Below are positions 28,072 through 36,788 of a stretch of 64,000 nucleotides of DNA, in pieces. The first letter of the stretch is position 1. Every line of letters begins with the position of its first letter. The stretch comes from Sphaerisporangium melleum. Its GTDB lineage: Bacteria > Actinomycetota > Actinomycetes > Streptosporangiales > Streptosporangiaceae. The notes under the pieces were generated by a model. The model did not search any database. It saw only the letters and a program-made list of their open reading frames with translations, and was not told the origin of the DNA. The stretch covers positions 276,273-340,272 of the forward strand of contig NZ_BMNT01000001.1 of the NCBI RefSeq assembly GCF_014646695.1. Reading direction: 5' to 3'. Both the position numbers and the translations under genes were made by a program.

Positions 28072-31000
28072 ATGAACGGGGCGAAGTCCCGCGCCCGCGA
28101 CCCGCAACTCGTCGGCGCCACGGCGCGACTGGTGGAGTTCCTCCGCAACCTCGCCACCGCCCGGCGCCCTCCCCTCCGAGATGTGCGCGACCACGACCGG
28201 GTGCTGTGGCTGGCCGATCTGCCTACGGCCATCCAGGCCGACCGGACGGCCGGACACGGCGAGGTGGTGCTGTCGGTTCAGCGCGAGCGCAGCGTGCTTC
28301 CGCCCGCCGCGCCGGATGTGCTGAGCGGGTGGCTCCGCCAGAACGAGGTCGCCGATCCCGGTCTGACAGCGCCTCCTTTGGCTGGGAACGGTCCAGAGAA
28401 GGTAATGGAGACCGGCGAGGATGGCGAGCTACGGCTCCGCCCTGAGCGGCAGGACGATCGGCCCGATGTCGTCGAGGGGTACAGGAGGTGGCTGCCACGA
28501 TGGCAGGAGTGGGCTGAACAGGAGCGCGAGCGACGGCGTCGGCAGGACTGGCACCGGGACCTCTACTCGGTCCACACCCAGCTCGGCCCGATGGAGGACG
28601 AGATGGAACTCGTTCTCGCGGTCGGCTTGTTGTCGTGGATCGCTCCAGACGGCACCCGCGTCCGGAATCACCTCATCCGGACGCGTGTCCATCTGCGTGT
28701 GGACCCGGACACCGAGCGCATGGACGTGGTGCTCGGCGAGACGTCCCCAGTGCTCCAGGATCGGGAATTGCTGGCCGATCTCCCGGGAGTGACCTTCCAG
28801 CGAAGCGAGCGCCTCCGTGAACGTGTCCGTGAAGGAGAGGGCGTTGGACTACAGGACTCAGTCGTCGACGTGCTGAAGTCCTGGTGCGACCGTGGACTGG
28901 AAGCGACCGCCGATTACCAGAGCGCGTGGGAGCCGCCTTCGGCTGCCACCGGTCCGGCGGAAGTACGGTTCGCCCCCGCGCTGGTGTTGCGCAAGCGCGA
29001 CCGCGGCTCGCTCATCTCGTACTACGACGCCATGATGGACACGTTGACCGGTCCGGATCCGCAGGCGCCTCTCGGCTTCGCCCAGTTGGTGAGCGCGCTC
29101 GAGCCCGCCGAGCGCATGGCCTTCTTACGCGAGCGGGCCACCACGTCCCGTGGGGCGATCGGCGAAGACCCGCTGTTCCCCCTGCCGGCCAACCCGGAAC
29201 AGCGCAAGATCATGGAGCGCCTGCGTGGAAGCAACGGCGTGGTGGTCCAGGGGCCGCCAGGCACGGGCAAGACGCACAGCATCGCCAACCTGCTGTCCGC
29301 GCTCCTCGCGCAAGGCCAGCGTGTGCTGGTCACCAGCCAGAAGGCCCAAGCCCTGCGAGTGCTCCGGGACAAGCTCCCCGAAGAGATCGCCAAGTTGTGC
29401 GTGTCGATGACCGACCTCGGGCGGGGCGGCTCCCCGGAACTGGAAGGCGGGATCAAGGCACTGTCCGCCCGCTTCTCAGGCTTCGACGCGGAACACCAGG
29501 CGCGGGTCATCACCGAGAAACGGCACCAGCTCGACTCCGCGCGCCGCAGGATCGCGAACCTCACCGAGCGCGTGCGCGCGCTGCGCGAGTCGGAGACCTA
29601 TGTGCACCCAGAGGTGGCGCCAGGCTACTCCGGAACGCTCACGGCCATCGTCGGGCGCCTCCACAAGGAGGAGACGCACTGCGGGTGGATGCCGTTACCG
29701 CCCGCCACGGCGCCTGTGGTCCCTCCCTTCTCGGTGGGCGAAGCGGCCGAACTTGTGGAACTGCTGACAACGGAGACGCCCCAACGGCGTGCGCGGCAGG
29801 CCCAGCGGATCCCTGACGTGTCCGCCCTTCCCGCGGTCGAGACCGTGCGGGGCCTCATCGCGGCCGAACAGGCGGCGCAGGCTTCGGCTCGTGAGGCCCG
29901 GACGGAAATCTCGGCACGTCTGGAACATCTCGACATCTCGTTACTCGCCCACCTCGACCGGGTGGCGTCCGATGGCACCCGGCTACTGCGCGAGCTCGGG
30001 CTGCCGGACGACGCCGAAGCCTGGGACCTGGACGACTGGACCGTCCGCGCGCTCATGGACATCTTGGCCCGGCGGGAGACCGCGATCTGGGATCAGCTCG
30101 CCGCGCACGCCGCACGGCTCGCCGACGCGCGACGCGCGGTCGAGACGCTCGGCTTCAGGAGAATCGACTATCCCTCGCCCCAAGTGGCAGGGGGTGCCGC
30201 CGCCGTTCTGCGCTCCGCCCGCGCCCTGCACGACCACCTCGCCGCCGGCCACCAGCTGAAGCGCGGCCCGTTCCGGCCCGCTGTGCAGAAACAGGCCGAA
30301 CCATGGCTGAACGGCACGCTGGTCGACGGAGTCGTACCGTCGAACCCCGAGCTGCTCACGTTGGTCATCGCTGACCTGGAGGGCCGGGTCGCGGTGGAAG
30401 AGCTCTCGCGCGGCTGGGCATTGGTGGGTGTGGAGTTCCCCGCCGATCTTCCGCTTCAGCGTACGGTAGCCCGGCTCACCGACGCGTACGACAAGCTGGG
30501 CCACATTCGACAGCTCGGTACGGCCGTGGCCGAGACGTCGACGCAACTCGTCCGGGCCGGTGTCCACCTGCCGCTCCGCACGCCCCGAGCCTGGACCGAC
30601 TACACCTCTGCTCTGCGCGCGGTCCGGCTGATCGTCGAGGCCGAGCGGGCCACAGCCGAGCTCGACGCCCTCCACACCCGACTGCGTCACGAGATCGGGC
30701 TCGGCCCCGCGGCACCGGAGCTGTCCGAGGCGGCCCGCGCGCTGGCGGCCCGCGATGCGACGACCTACCAGCTCTGCCTCAACGCGCTGGCCAGCGCGCA
30801 TCGCGAACTCGCCGACCAGCGGCGGTGCGACGAGCTCGCCGGGCTCCTCCGCGCCACCCACCCCGCACTGCTCGAAATGTTGCGGCAAGGAGGCTGGCGG
30901 CCCGAGTTCTCCACCTGGGACCGTGCGTGGGCATGGGCGAAGGCGCAGGCGTTCTTCACCGAACAGCGCCGCCCCGGGTTGGAGCAGCGTCTGGAGGCCG

Positions 31001-32682
31001 ACCTGGAGGCCGCGACCGCGCAGGGCATGCGCATCACCGCGGAGCTCGCGGCCGAGCAGGCTTGGGAGGCGGCTCTCGGCAGGATGAACTCGAGCCAGAC
31101 GACGGCACTGAAGGCGTACCAGGACCACATGGCCAAGCTGGGCAAGGGCACCGGCAAGCACGCCGGCAGGTACCTCGGGTACGCCCGCGACGCCATGGCC
31201 GACGCGCGGGACGCGGTCCCGGCTTGGATCATGCCGCTGCGGCAGGTCCTGGAGACCATCCCGCCGGTCCGTGACTCCTTCGACGTGGTCATCGTGGACG
31301 AGGCCAGCCAGGCGGGAATCGAAGCGCTCTTCCTGCTGTGGCTGGCGCCCCGGGTCATCGTGGTCGGCGACGACAAACAGTGCGCGCCCTCGGCCATCAC
31401 CCACGGCGAGCTGGATCCGATCTTCGCCAAGCTCTCGAGCTACCTGCCGGACATGCCTGCCTATCTGCGAGACGCCTTCACTCCCAATTCGAGCCTGTTC
31501 GACCTGCTGGCGATTCGTTTCGGCTCCGTGCTACCACTCAAGGAGCACTTCAGGTGCATGCCCGAGATCATCGACTTCTCGTCACGGCAGTTCTACTCGG
31601 ATGAACCACTGATCCCCCTCCGCCAGTTCGGCGCCGACCGCCTGCCACCACTCAAGGTCGTCCGGGTCCACGAGGCGTACACCGAAGGCTCGGACGCCCG
31701 TCTGCGCAACCGTGTCGAAGCCGAGGCCATCGTCGCCAGGATCGTCGAGTGCGCCGGAGATCCCGCCTATGACGGCAGGACGTTCGGGGTCGTCGTACTA
31801 CAGGGGTCGGGCCAGGTGAACCTCATCCACAACATGCTGCTCGACCGGATGGACACCAAGGAGTGGAGCAGACGGCGGCTACGCGTGGGAACGCCCCCGG
31901 ACTTCCAGGGGGACGAGCGTGACGTGGTCTTCCTCTCGATGGTGGTCGCCGAGAGGCGGTCCGCTCTGACGAGCACCGAGTGGCGGCGCAGGTTCAATGT
32001 GGCGGCCTCCCGGGCCAAGGACCAGATGTGGCTGTTCCATTCGGTCAGCCCCGACCTGCTGTCGCCGGCATGCCTTCGTCGCTCGCTGCTCACGTACATG
32101 GCCAATCCTCCGGCACCGCTGATGTCGGGGACACTGGCCGACGTCACGCCGGATGACCGGCACCCGGACTTCGACTCGCTCTTCGAGCAGCGGGTCTTCC
32201 TGCGGATCCGCGAACGCGGATACCACGTGATCCCACAGTTCGAGGTGAACGGCCGCCGCATCGACCTGGTCGTGAGCGGCGCCAAGGGCCGGCTCGCGGT
32301 GGAGTGTGACGGCGACTTCTGGCACGGAACGCCGGAGCAGCGGGATCAGGACCTCGACCGTGAACGCGAGCTGAAGCGGGCAGGCTGGCGATTCTGGCGC
32401 GTACGGGAAAGCGAGTTCTCCTTTGATCCTGACGCCGCTCTGCTTCCCCTGTGGGACGAGCTCGCCCGGCGCGGTATCGCGCCAGGTGAAGTGCTAGGCG
32501 AGGCGACGGTGGACGCGACGGCACCGACATGGTCGGCATTGGAGTTGCCGGCAGGCGATGCGTTAGAGACCGAGAGGGCCCAGTTCAAGCAGTATGAACC
32601 CACGAACGACGATCGGGGGAAACTACGCATCTCGCCGCCTGATCCTGCCATAAAGCCTGCGGGACAGGGGTATCACGCCTGA
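28072..32682 (+). CDS. Large SF1 helicase fused to a Vsr-like (MTES_1575/DUF559-type) nuclease
   Basis: 1536 residues from ATG 28072 with an excellent AAGGAGG ribosome site. Walker A VVQGPPGTGKTHSIANLL is near residue 393, VIVDEASQAGIEALF near 1077, then GDDKQCAPS, and the second RecA half contains FQGDERDVVFLSMVV and NVAASRAKDQMWLF. Some 650 residues of helical insertion separate motif I from motif II. Residues ~1365-1460 form a Vsr-like endonuclease: GRRIDLVVSGAKGRLAVECD then GDFWHG and RAGWRFWRVRESEF, with the Asp and Glu-x-Asp metal ligands present. Combined unwinding and cleavage of DNA is expected. A role in phage defence is inferred from architecture and location. Confidence 0.9.
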   Translation: MNGAKSRARDPQLVGATARLVEFLRNLATARRPPLRDVRDHDRVLWLADLPTAIQADRTAGHGEVVLSVQRERSVLPPAAPDVLSGWLRQNEVADPGLTAPPLAGNGPEKVMETGEDGELRLRPERQDDRPDVVEGYRRWLPRWQEWAEQERERRRRQDWHRDLYSVHTQLGPMEDEMELVLAVGLLSWIAPDGTRVRNHLIRTRVHLRVDPDTERMDVVLGETSPVLQDRELLADLPGVTFQRSERLRERVREGEGVGLQDSVVDVLKSWCDRGLEATADYQSAWEPPSAATGPAEVRFAPALVLRKRDRGSLISYYDAMMDTLTGPDPQAPLGFAQLVSALEPAERMAFLRERATTSRGAIGEDPLFPLPANPEQRKIMERLRGSNGVVVQGPPGTGKTHSIANLLSALLAQGQRVLVTSQKAQALRVLRDKLPEEIAKLCVSMTDLGRGGSPELEGGIKALSARFSGFDAEHQARVITEKRHQLDSARRRIANLTERVRALRESETYVHPEVAPGYSGTLTAIVGRLHKEETHCGWMPLPPATAPVVPPFSVGEAAELVELLTTETPQRRARQAQRIPDVSALPAVETVRGLIAAEQAAQASAREARTEISARLEHLDISLLAHLDRVASDGTRLLRELGLPDDAEAWDLDDWTVRALMDILARRETAIWDQLAAHAARLADARRAVETLGFRRIDYPSPQVAGGAAAVLRSARALHDHLAAGHQLKRGPFRPAVQKQAEPWLNGTLVDGVVPSNPELLTLVIADLEGRVAVEELSRGWALVGVEFPADLPLQRTVARLTDAYDKLGHIRQLGTAVAETSTQLVRAGVHLPLRTPRAWTDYTSALRAVRLIVEAERATAELDALHTRLRHEIGLGPAAPELSEAARALAARDATTYQLCLNALASAHRELADQRRCDELAGLLRATHPALLEMLRQGGWRPEFSTWDRAWAWAKAQAFFTEQRRPGLEQRLEADLEAATAQGMRITAELAAEQAWEAALGRMNSSQTTALKAYQDHMAKLGKGTGKHAGRYLGYARDAMADARDAVPAWIMPLRQVLETIPPVRDSFDVVIVDEASQAGIEALFLLWLAPRVIVVGDDKQCAPSAITHGELDPIFAKLSSYLPDMPAYLRDAFTPNSSLFDLLAIRFGSVLPLKEHFRCMPEIIDFSSRQFYSDEPLIPLRQFGADRLPPLKVVRVHEAYTEGSDARLRNRVEAEAIVARIVECAGDPAYDGRTFGVVVLQGSGQVNLIHNMLLDRMDTKEWSRRRLRVGTPPDFQGDERDVVFLSMVVAERRSALTSTEWRRRFNVAASRAKDQMWLFHSVSPDLLSPACLRRSLLTYMANPPAPLMSGTLADVTPDDRHPDFDSLFEQRVFLRIRERGYHVIPQFEVNGRRIDLVVSGAKGRLAVECDGDFWHGTPEQRDQDLDRERELKRAGWRFWRVRESEFSFDPDAALLPLWDELARRGIAPGEVLGEATVDATAPTWSALELPAGDALETERAQFKQYEPTNDDRGKLRISPPDPAIKPAGQGYHA

Positions 32683-32767
32683 TTTCGAGCGCCCATCCAT
32701 CCTTTGTGCTGCGACCTGTAGAAGTGCTCGTATCGAAAGTCTCCACAATTTCGGGCTATGTCCGCTA

Positions 32768-33115
32768 TTACGCCTTCTGCGCCGCTCTCGCAGCGCACGA
32801 CGCCGAACGCGACCTGGACGCCGAGTCACGTTCTCGCAGCCGTGCACGGCCCTCGGCATCGACGATGCGCGTGCCCATCACCGTCACCACGGTGGCGGCC
32901 AGCGAGACCATGACTCTCACCTGGGCACGCTGCTCCTGCGTCAAGTGGGCGTAATCGTCTTCTTCCTCCAGCAGCCGGCGCAGCAGCCGCAGCCTCGTCA
33001 CGCGGGCTCCACGCACGTCGTCCAGCAGGTGCCGGACGGCTCGACTCCGAGCACGTACCTCGTCCGCCGCCGCCTCCACCCGGTCGAGCTCGACAGCGGC
33101 CTCGGCCAACTCCAC
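32768..33115 (-). CDS. Small coiled-coil protein of unknown function
   Basis: 115 residues from GTG 33115, the first possible start after an in-frame TGA. The sequence is rich in Glu, Arg, Ala and Leu with heptad-like spacing (VELDRVEAAADEVRARSRAV; LRLLRRLLEEEDDYAHLTQE), then a more hydrophobic stretch (VRVMVSLAATVVTVMGTRIV) that may be a helix or membrane segment. It converges on the helicase-nuclease gene. I do not recognise the family. Confidence 0.5.
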   Translation of the reverse strand: MELAEAAVELDRVEAAADEVRARSRAVRHLLDDVRGARVTRLRLLRRLLEEEDDYAHLTQEQRAQVRVMVSLAATVVTVMGTRIVDAEGRARLRERDSASRSRSASCAARAAQKA

Positions 33116-33180
33116 CTGGACAGCGTTCTGCTGCCTGAGAGTCTTTTCGCCCCTTCACTCGGCGAATCCGGCCCGCCGCC

Positions 33181-33306
33181 CTCTCCTGGCTCAAGTCTGC
33201 GGACCAGAACGCTGCAAGGCAGGTCGAGCGCCTACTCGGCGAGGCAGACCGCGCTTACGCCCCAGGCGTCAAAGAGGCCGCCCCAGCATGGGCCGCTATC
33301 GCGTGA
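33181..33306 (+). pseudogene. Fragment of an XRE-TPR regulator paralogue
   Basis: The top-strand frame ending at TGA 33306 encodes NAARQVERLLGEADRAYAPG, which matches AAKQVERLIGEAERAFEQG and AAKQVEQLLGEAERAYAHG in the two intact regulators of this window. Only ~35 codons of the repeat region remain; no HTH domain or start is present. It lies opposite in strand to the adjacent copy B of the shared upstream module, so the locus has been rearranged. Confidence 0.65.
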
Positions 33307-33382
33307 CTACATGATGTGACGACGATGGCACCATCCAGGTCGAATTCTTAAGCCCTTGCCACCACACGACCAGAGTTCGACC
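33297..33382 (-). repeat. Shared upstream module, orphan copy B
   Basis: It aligns with the regions upstream of both XRE-TPR regulators, including CGCGTGACTACAT, GACGATGGCA and the box CACGACCAGAGTTCGACC at 33365-33382 (16 of 18 bases as in copy A). No regulator start follows on the bottom strand; the gene it served has been lost or replaced. Confidence 0.6.
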
Positions 33383-33521
33383 ACTCTCGCCCCTGACCAG
33401 GACTGGAAAGGACGGCATTCCTCACATGGACATCCACCCATTCGCAGGACCCTCCGCGGCCGCGCGGGCCGGACCACTACCTTCGAAAGGCCGTGCGCCG
33501 TTGGATACAACAACCAGCTTG

Positions 33522-34226
33522 TCAGGGCCGTGGATCTACGATGCGGAGCATCTCGATGAAACCCTCCACTCTCGTAAGGGTTTCCTCATCCAACGGGTCG
33601 GGGGCAAAGTGCATCAGCTCATTGCGAACCGTCCGAATGAGTTCCAGCAACTCGAGGAAGAGCACGTGATCGAGCGGCCATTCCAAGCGGTTCCAGTGCG
33701 CGGAGGTGGCGAGCAGATGCTTGTACGCCCCCAGCATCAGGTCGTTCGCCGAGCTGACCTGAGCTGCCAAGTGCCTGGGCGCGGCCTGCCGGAGTTCGTC
33801 GACGGTGAAGACCTCGTCAGCTCGCCTTCTCAGCCGACGCTCAGCCTCCTCCACCAGGACGAAGGGCCGGGCCAGATTACCGAACTGTTGTGTCAGATCG
33901 GCTGCGGTGATGATGCCGGTGACTCTCTTGTCGGAGTCACAGACGAAGACGAAGCCTTTGTTGTAGATCTCACTCACTTGGCTGAGCAGGTCTTCATGAT
34001 GGTCGACCAAGCCGGCGGTCCGGTCCACCGCATCGGCGACAACGCGGAGTTTCTGCCCTCGCATGGACGCTTTTCCGATGGACTCCCAGCTCAGCGCCCC
34101 GCGCAAGGTCCCATTCTCATCGATCACGGCAAGCTGTGAGTACTTGCCGCTCAGCATCTTGGTATGGGCGATCTTGAGCTCGTCCTCCAGGCTGACGGAG
34201 GCCACTCCCTTGTTCGCGGACTCCAA
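33522..34226 (-). CDS. CBS-CBS protein with C-terminal HEPN-like RNase motif
   Basis: 234 residues if TTG 34226 is the start. Two CBS repeats occupy residues ~1-125 (ML..KYSQLAVIDENGTLRG; KGFVFVCDSDKRVTGIITAA). The C-terminal ~105 residues are helical and contain TVRNELMHFAPD, where R201-N-x3-H206 fits the HEPN RNase signature. CBS pairs bind adenine nucleotides, so nucleotide-gated RNA cleavage is a reasonable hypothesis. The first in-frame start lacks a ribosome site, and coding-like sequence (GGHRAPSIV) precedes it after a stop, so an N-terminal truncation or frameshift is possible. GC is near 55 percent in parts, lower than its neighbours. Confidence 0.68.
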   Translation of the reverse strand: MESANKGVASVSLEDELKIAHTKMLSGKYSQLAVIDENGTLRGALSWESIGKASMRGQKLRVVADAVDRTAGLVDHHEDLLSQVSEIYNKGFVFVCDSDKRVTGIITAADLTQQFGNLARPFVLVEEAERRLRRRADEVFTVDELRQAAPRHLAAQVSSANDLMLGAYKHLLATSAHWNRLEWPLDHVLFLELLELIRTVRNELMHFAPDPLDEETLTRVEGFIEMLRIVDPRP

Positions 34227-34432
34227 GACGATGGACGGGGCTCTATGTCCACCCGCCGAAACGGGCGGTGCAGTTCACAAGAGTCAACCGGCTCCCCTTC
34301 GTCGCTGTCAAGTCACTTTGCGCAACAAGAGCGCTGGTTCGCCTCCTCTCGCCTACCGACGAACATTCCGGTCCGAGTGGCCCAGAATTACCAGGGCGCT
34401 TCACGGCGCGCGATGCCGGTTCCTTCTAGGGT

Positions 34433-35017
34433 GTGGGGGTGGGCCGGATTTTGGTGACGTTCCTCGTCATGCTCGCCGCTTTGTCCGGCTGCGGCTCGGA
34501 GGGGGTGCTCAGTCAGCCGGTCATCGACCAGGCTCGGGCGCACGGTGTGGCTCCGGACCTGATCTACGTCGTGGACCTGCCCGGCTACGAGCTCGCCGAA
34601 CAGTCGGTCGGTGGGATCGGTGAGGAGGGCTTCGGCGCCTTCTACGTCTCGCCCGACGGCAGGCGAGTGGAACTCCGCGTCGACCGCGGCTCGTTCAGCG
34701 ACGGCCTGTGCGTCGACACCCCCATCGCCGGGGTCGAGCCGCTCACCGTCCCCGAACGGTGTGACCACGACGAGGTCGGCTGGTACCGGCAAGGCGGAGG
34801 CCGCCACGAGTACACCGCGATCCGCGGCGACCACTACATCCGCCTCGCAGGAGGGCTCGAGGACGTGGACCGGGGTGCCCTGAAAGCGGCCGTGGCCGGA
34901 GCGCGTCCGGCCACCGGGACCGGTACGCCCTCGCCACTGCCCAGTCCCGTCGAGCGCGGCGACCTGCCCACCAGCGGCGACGGCGCTCCCCAAAATGAGG
35001 CCGGCTCCGGTGGCTGA
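34433..35017 (+). CDS. Hypothetical lipoprotein
   Basis: 194 residues from GTG 34433; GTG 34439 has better spacing from an upstream AGGG. The signal peptide core ILVTFLVMLAALSGC ends in a lipobox, predicting a lipid-anchored extracytoplasmic protein. Two later cysteines (GLCVDTP and PERCDHD) may pair. The C-terminus is Pro/Gly/Thr-rich and disordered. It lies ~207 bases from the divergent CBS-HEPN gene. No family recognised. Confidence 0.68.
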   Translation: MGVGRILVTFLVMLAALSGCGSEGVLSQPVIDQARAHGVAPDLIYVVDLPGYELAEQSVGGIGEEGFGAFYVSPDGRRVELRVDRGSFSDGLCVDTPIAGVEPLTVPERCDHDEVGWYRQGGGRHEYTAIRGDHYIRLAGGLEDVDRGALKAAVAGARPATGTGTPSPLPSPVERGDLPTSGDGAPQNEAGSGG

Positions 35018-35164
35018 CCGGATACGCCACTGACCGACTTGAGGCCATCCCGTGTGGGAAGCTCCCGCTGTCCGGCTCACCTACGCCTGACGAGAGCATG
35101 ACGCCCTCTCTATCCTCCGCGAAAACACATCACCAAGAGCAGTCGTTTCGCTACCCTCGGCTAA

Positions 35165-35194
35165 GTGACCCCCGCACAGGCGACCGCCTACACT
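35165..35194 (+). promoter_or_regulatory. Promoter of the toxin-antitoxin pair, apparently leaderless
   Basis: GTGACC at 35165-35170 and TACACT at 35189-35194 are separated by 18 bases. The expected start of transcription falls on or next to 35201, the A of the antitoxin ATG, so the mRNA would be leaderless, as is common in actinomycetes. Confidence 0.5.
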
Positions 35195-35200
35195 CGCGAC

Positions 35201-35485
35201 ATGGGCGAGGACGCGTTCGAAATTCCGTTGGACGAGGCAGACGGCCACCTGCCGGATGTCATCAGCGCGGCAGCCGAGCGCAACACCATTGCCTACCTCA
35301 CCGACCACGGCCGCCGCGTCGCGGCCATCGTGCCCGCCGACGAGGCCTGGTACTGGGCTCCCGGCTGGCAGTCCGCCGAAAGCGAGGCCGACGCGGATTA
35401 CCGTGAGGGCCGCACCCGGACCTTCGACAGCATGGACGACATGTTCGCCGAGATCGACACCGTCCGCGGTGAAGACACCAGGTGA
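35201..35485 (+). CDS. Phd/YefM-type antitoxin
   Basis: 94 residues from ATG 35201, chosen over GTG 35165 because the latter lies inside a good promoter. The N-terminal half matches the Phd/YefM DNA-binding fold (LDEADGHLPDVISAAAERN, IAYLTDHGRRVAAIVPADEA); the acidic C-terminal half should wrap the toxin. Its stop overlaps the start of the next gene by four bases (GTGA), as expected of a translationally coupled type II toxin-antitoxin operon. Autoregulation at the promoter is likely. Confidence 0.8.
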   Translation: MGEDAFEIPLDEADGHLPDVISAAAERNTIAYLTDHGRRVAAIVPADEAWYWAPGWQSAESEADADYREGRTRTFDSMDDMFAEIDTVRGEDTR

Positions 35486-35793
35486 GGTACGAACGTTCGG
35501 CGTCGTTTCTCCGGGACGCGTCACGGCTGCCTCCTGAGCACTACGTCATGTTTAAGGACGCCGTCTACAAATACCTTCTTCCTGCGATCGAGCAGGGGGC
35601 ACACACCGGCCGCGTCCCTTGGCCGGTACGGCTGCGCGTCCACAAGCTCACTGACACCGACATCTACTCTCTGACCTGGAACTTCGCCTCTCCAGACGGC
35701 CGAGCCACCTTCCGCTTCGAAACCGCTGACGACGGTGAGCCAATACTGCAATGGCGTCGAGTCGGGGATCATTCGATCTACGCTCACCCCTGA
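35482..35793 (+). CDS. RelE/ParE-superfamily toxin
   Basis: 103 residues from GTG 35482, overlapping the antitoxin. The chain has the RelE/ParE pattern of two N-terminal helices (ASFLRDASRLPPEHYVMFKD) and a beta sheet (LRVHKLTDTDIYSLTWNF, ATFRFETADDGEPILQWRRV) ending near HSIYAH. RelE members cleave mRNA in the ribosome and ParE members poison gyrase; the sequence alone does not decide which. It ends ten bases inside the convergent AraC gene end. Confidence 0.75.
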   Translation: MRYERSASFLRDASRLPPEHYVMFKDAVYKYLLPAIEQGAHTGRVPWPVRLRVHKLTDTDIYSLTWNFASPDGRATFRFETADDGEPILQWRRVGDHSIYAHP

Positions 35794-36635
35794 GGCACGG
35801 CCCTCCCCCATGCCCGCCCGCCGGCAGATAGATCGAAACCAGTGCGGCCGGTGCGGTGGCGGCCGGGGGTTGTGCCGATGAGGGCGGTGAAGGCCGCGAT
35901 GAAGCCGCTGGGGTTGGACCAGCCGCAGGCGTAGGCGGTCTGGGTGGTGTCGTGGCCGTCGGCGAGGAGCACGAGCGCGTGGTAGACGCGGAGCTGCGTG
36001 CGCCACTCGTAGAAGGTCATGCCGAGCTCGTTGCGGAACAGCCGGCTGAGGGTGCGGGTGCTCGCTCCGATCGTCGTGCCGAGCTCGGCCAGCGGGGTGT
36101 TGTTCGCTGGGTTCTCCTGGAGCATCCGGGCGATGGCCCGCAGCCGGTCGTCTCGTGGCTCCGGCAGGTGGAGTGGCTGTTCGGGGGCTTCGCGGAGTTC
36201 GTCGACGAGGACGCGGAGCAGGCGCGAGCGCGCGGAGCGGCTGTAGGCGGGGGCGGCGCCGTCGTGGTCGCGGGGGCCGGTCAGGGCGAGCAGGACCTCG
36301 CGGGCGAGGCCGGAGGCCAGGAACACGGCGGGGTGGTCTGGGAGTAGCCGGGCGAGGGATGGCGCGAGGAAGACGATCCGCATGTCGGTGTCGCCGTGGG
36401 CGCGGTGGTGGTGGGTGAACCCGGCGGGGGTCCAGGCGGCCCGGTTGGCGGGGACGATCGACGTGCCGCGCTCGGTGTGCACGGCCAGGACGCCGCCGGC
36501 CGCGTACACCAGGTGTCCCCGTTCGTGTGACTGCACCGCGCTCGTCCCGCCGGACGGCCACAGGTGACGCCCGCCGGACGGCCACACGTGGGATGTCGGG
36601 CCGGCGGTCGGGCCAGGTTGGCGGCGAACGGGCAT
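35784..36635 (-). CDS. AraC-family transcriptional regulator with cupin N-terminus
   Basis: 283 residues from ATG 36635. The N-terminal half resembles an AraC-binding cupin (ERGHLVYAAGGVLAVHTE, VPANRAAWTPAGFTHHHRAH). The C-terminal half has two HTH motifs: PLAELGTTIGASTRTLSRLF and QTAYACGWSNPSGFIAAFTA. A tandem HVWPSGG/HLWPSGG repeat near residues 17-31 comes from duplicated 16-base DNA, so a start further in is possible. It is divergent from an alpha/beta hydrolase 153 bases away, its most likely target. Confidence 0.85.
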   Translation of the reverse strand: MPVRRQPGPTAGPTSHVWPSGGRHLWPSGGTSAVQSHERGHLVYAAGGVLAVHTERGTSIVPANRAAWTPAGFTHHHRAHGDTDMRIVFLAPSLARLLPDHPAVFLASGLAREVLLALTGPRDHDGAAPAYSRSARSRLLRVLVDELREAPEQPLHLPEPRDDRLRAIARMLQENPANNTPLAELGTTIGASTRTLSRLFRNELGMTFYEWRTQLRVYHALVLLADGHDTTQTAYACGWSNPSGFIAAFTALIGTTPGRHRTGRTGFDLSAGGRAWGRAVPQG

Positions 36636-36788
36636 CGGTTGGCAGTTTATCGGTGGTCGGCCACGCCTTGTTCTGGTGACACTCCTTGCATACGTAGCGG
36701 CCTTCGGCCGCGCGGAGCGCCCGACCGAATCACGTGTCGTCCAGGCGGCCAACCCTCGATGACGCGGCGTGGTAGAGAAGGAGTAGGC

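Noticed and set aside
33426..34139. 237-codon top-strand frame
   Set aside because: Antisense to the CBS-HEPN gene, which has clear CBS repeats.
35165..35200. GTG 35165 as antitoxin start
   Set aside because: It lies in a promoter (GTGACC-18-TACACT) that would start transcription at the downstream ATG.
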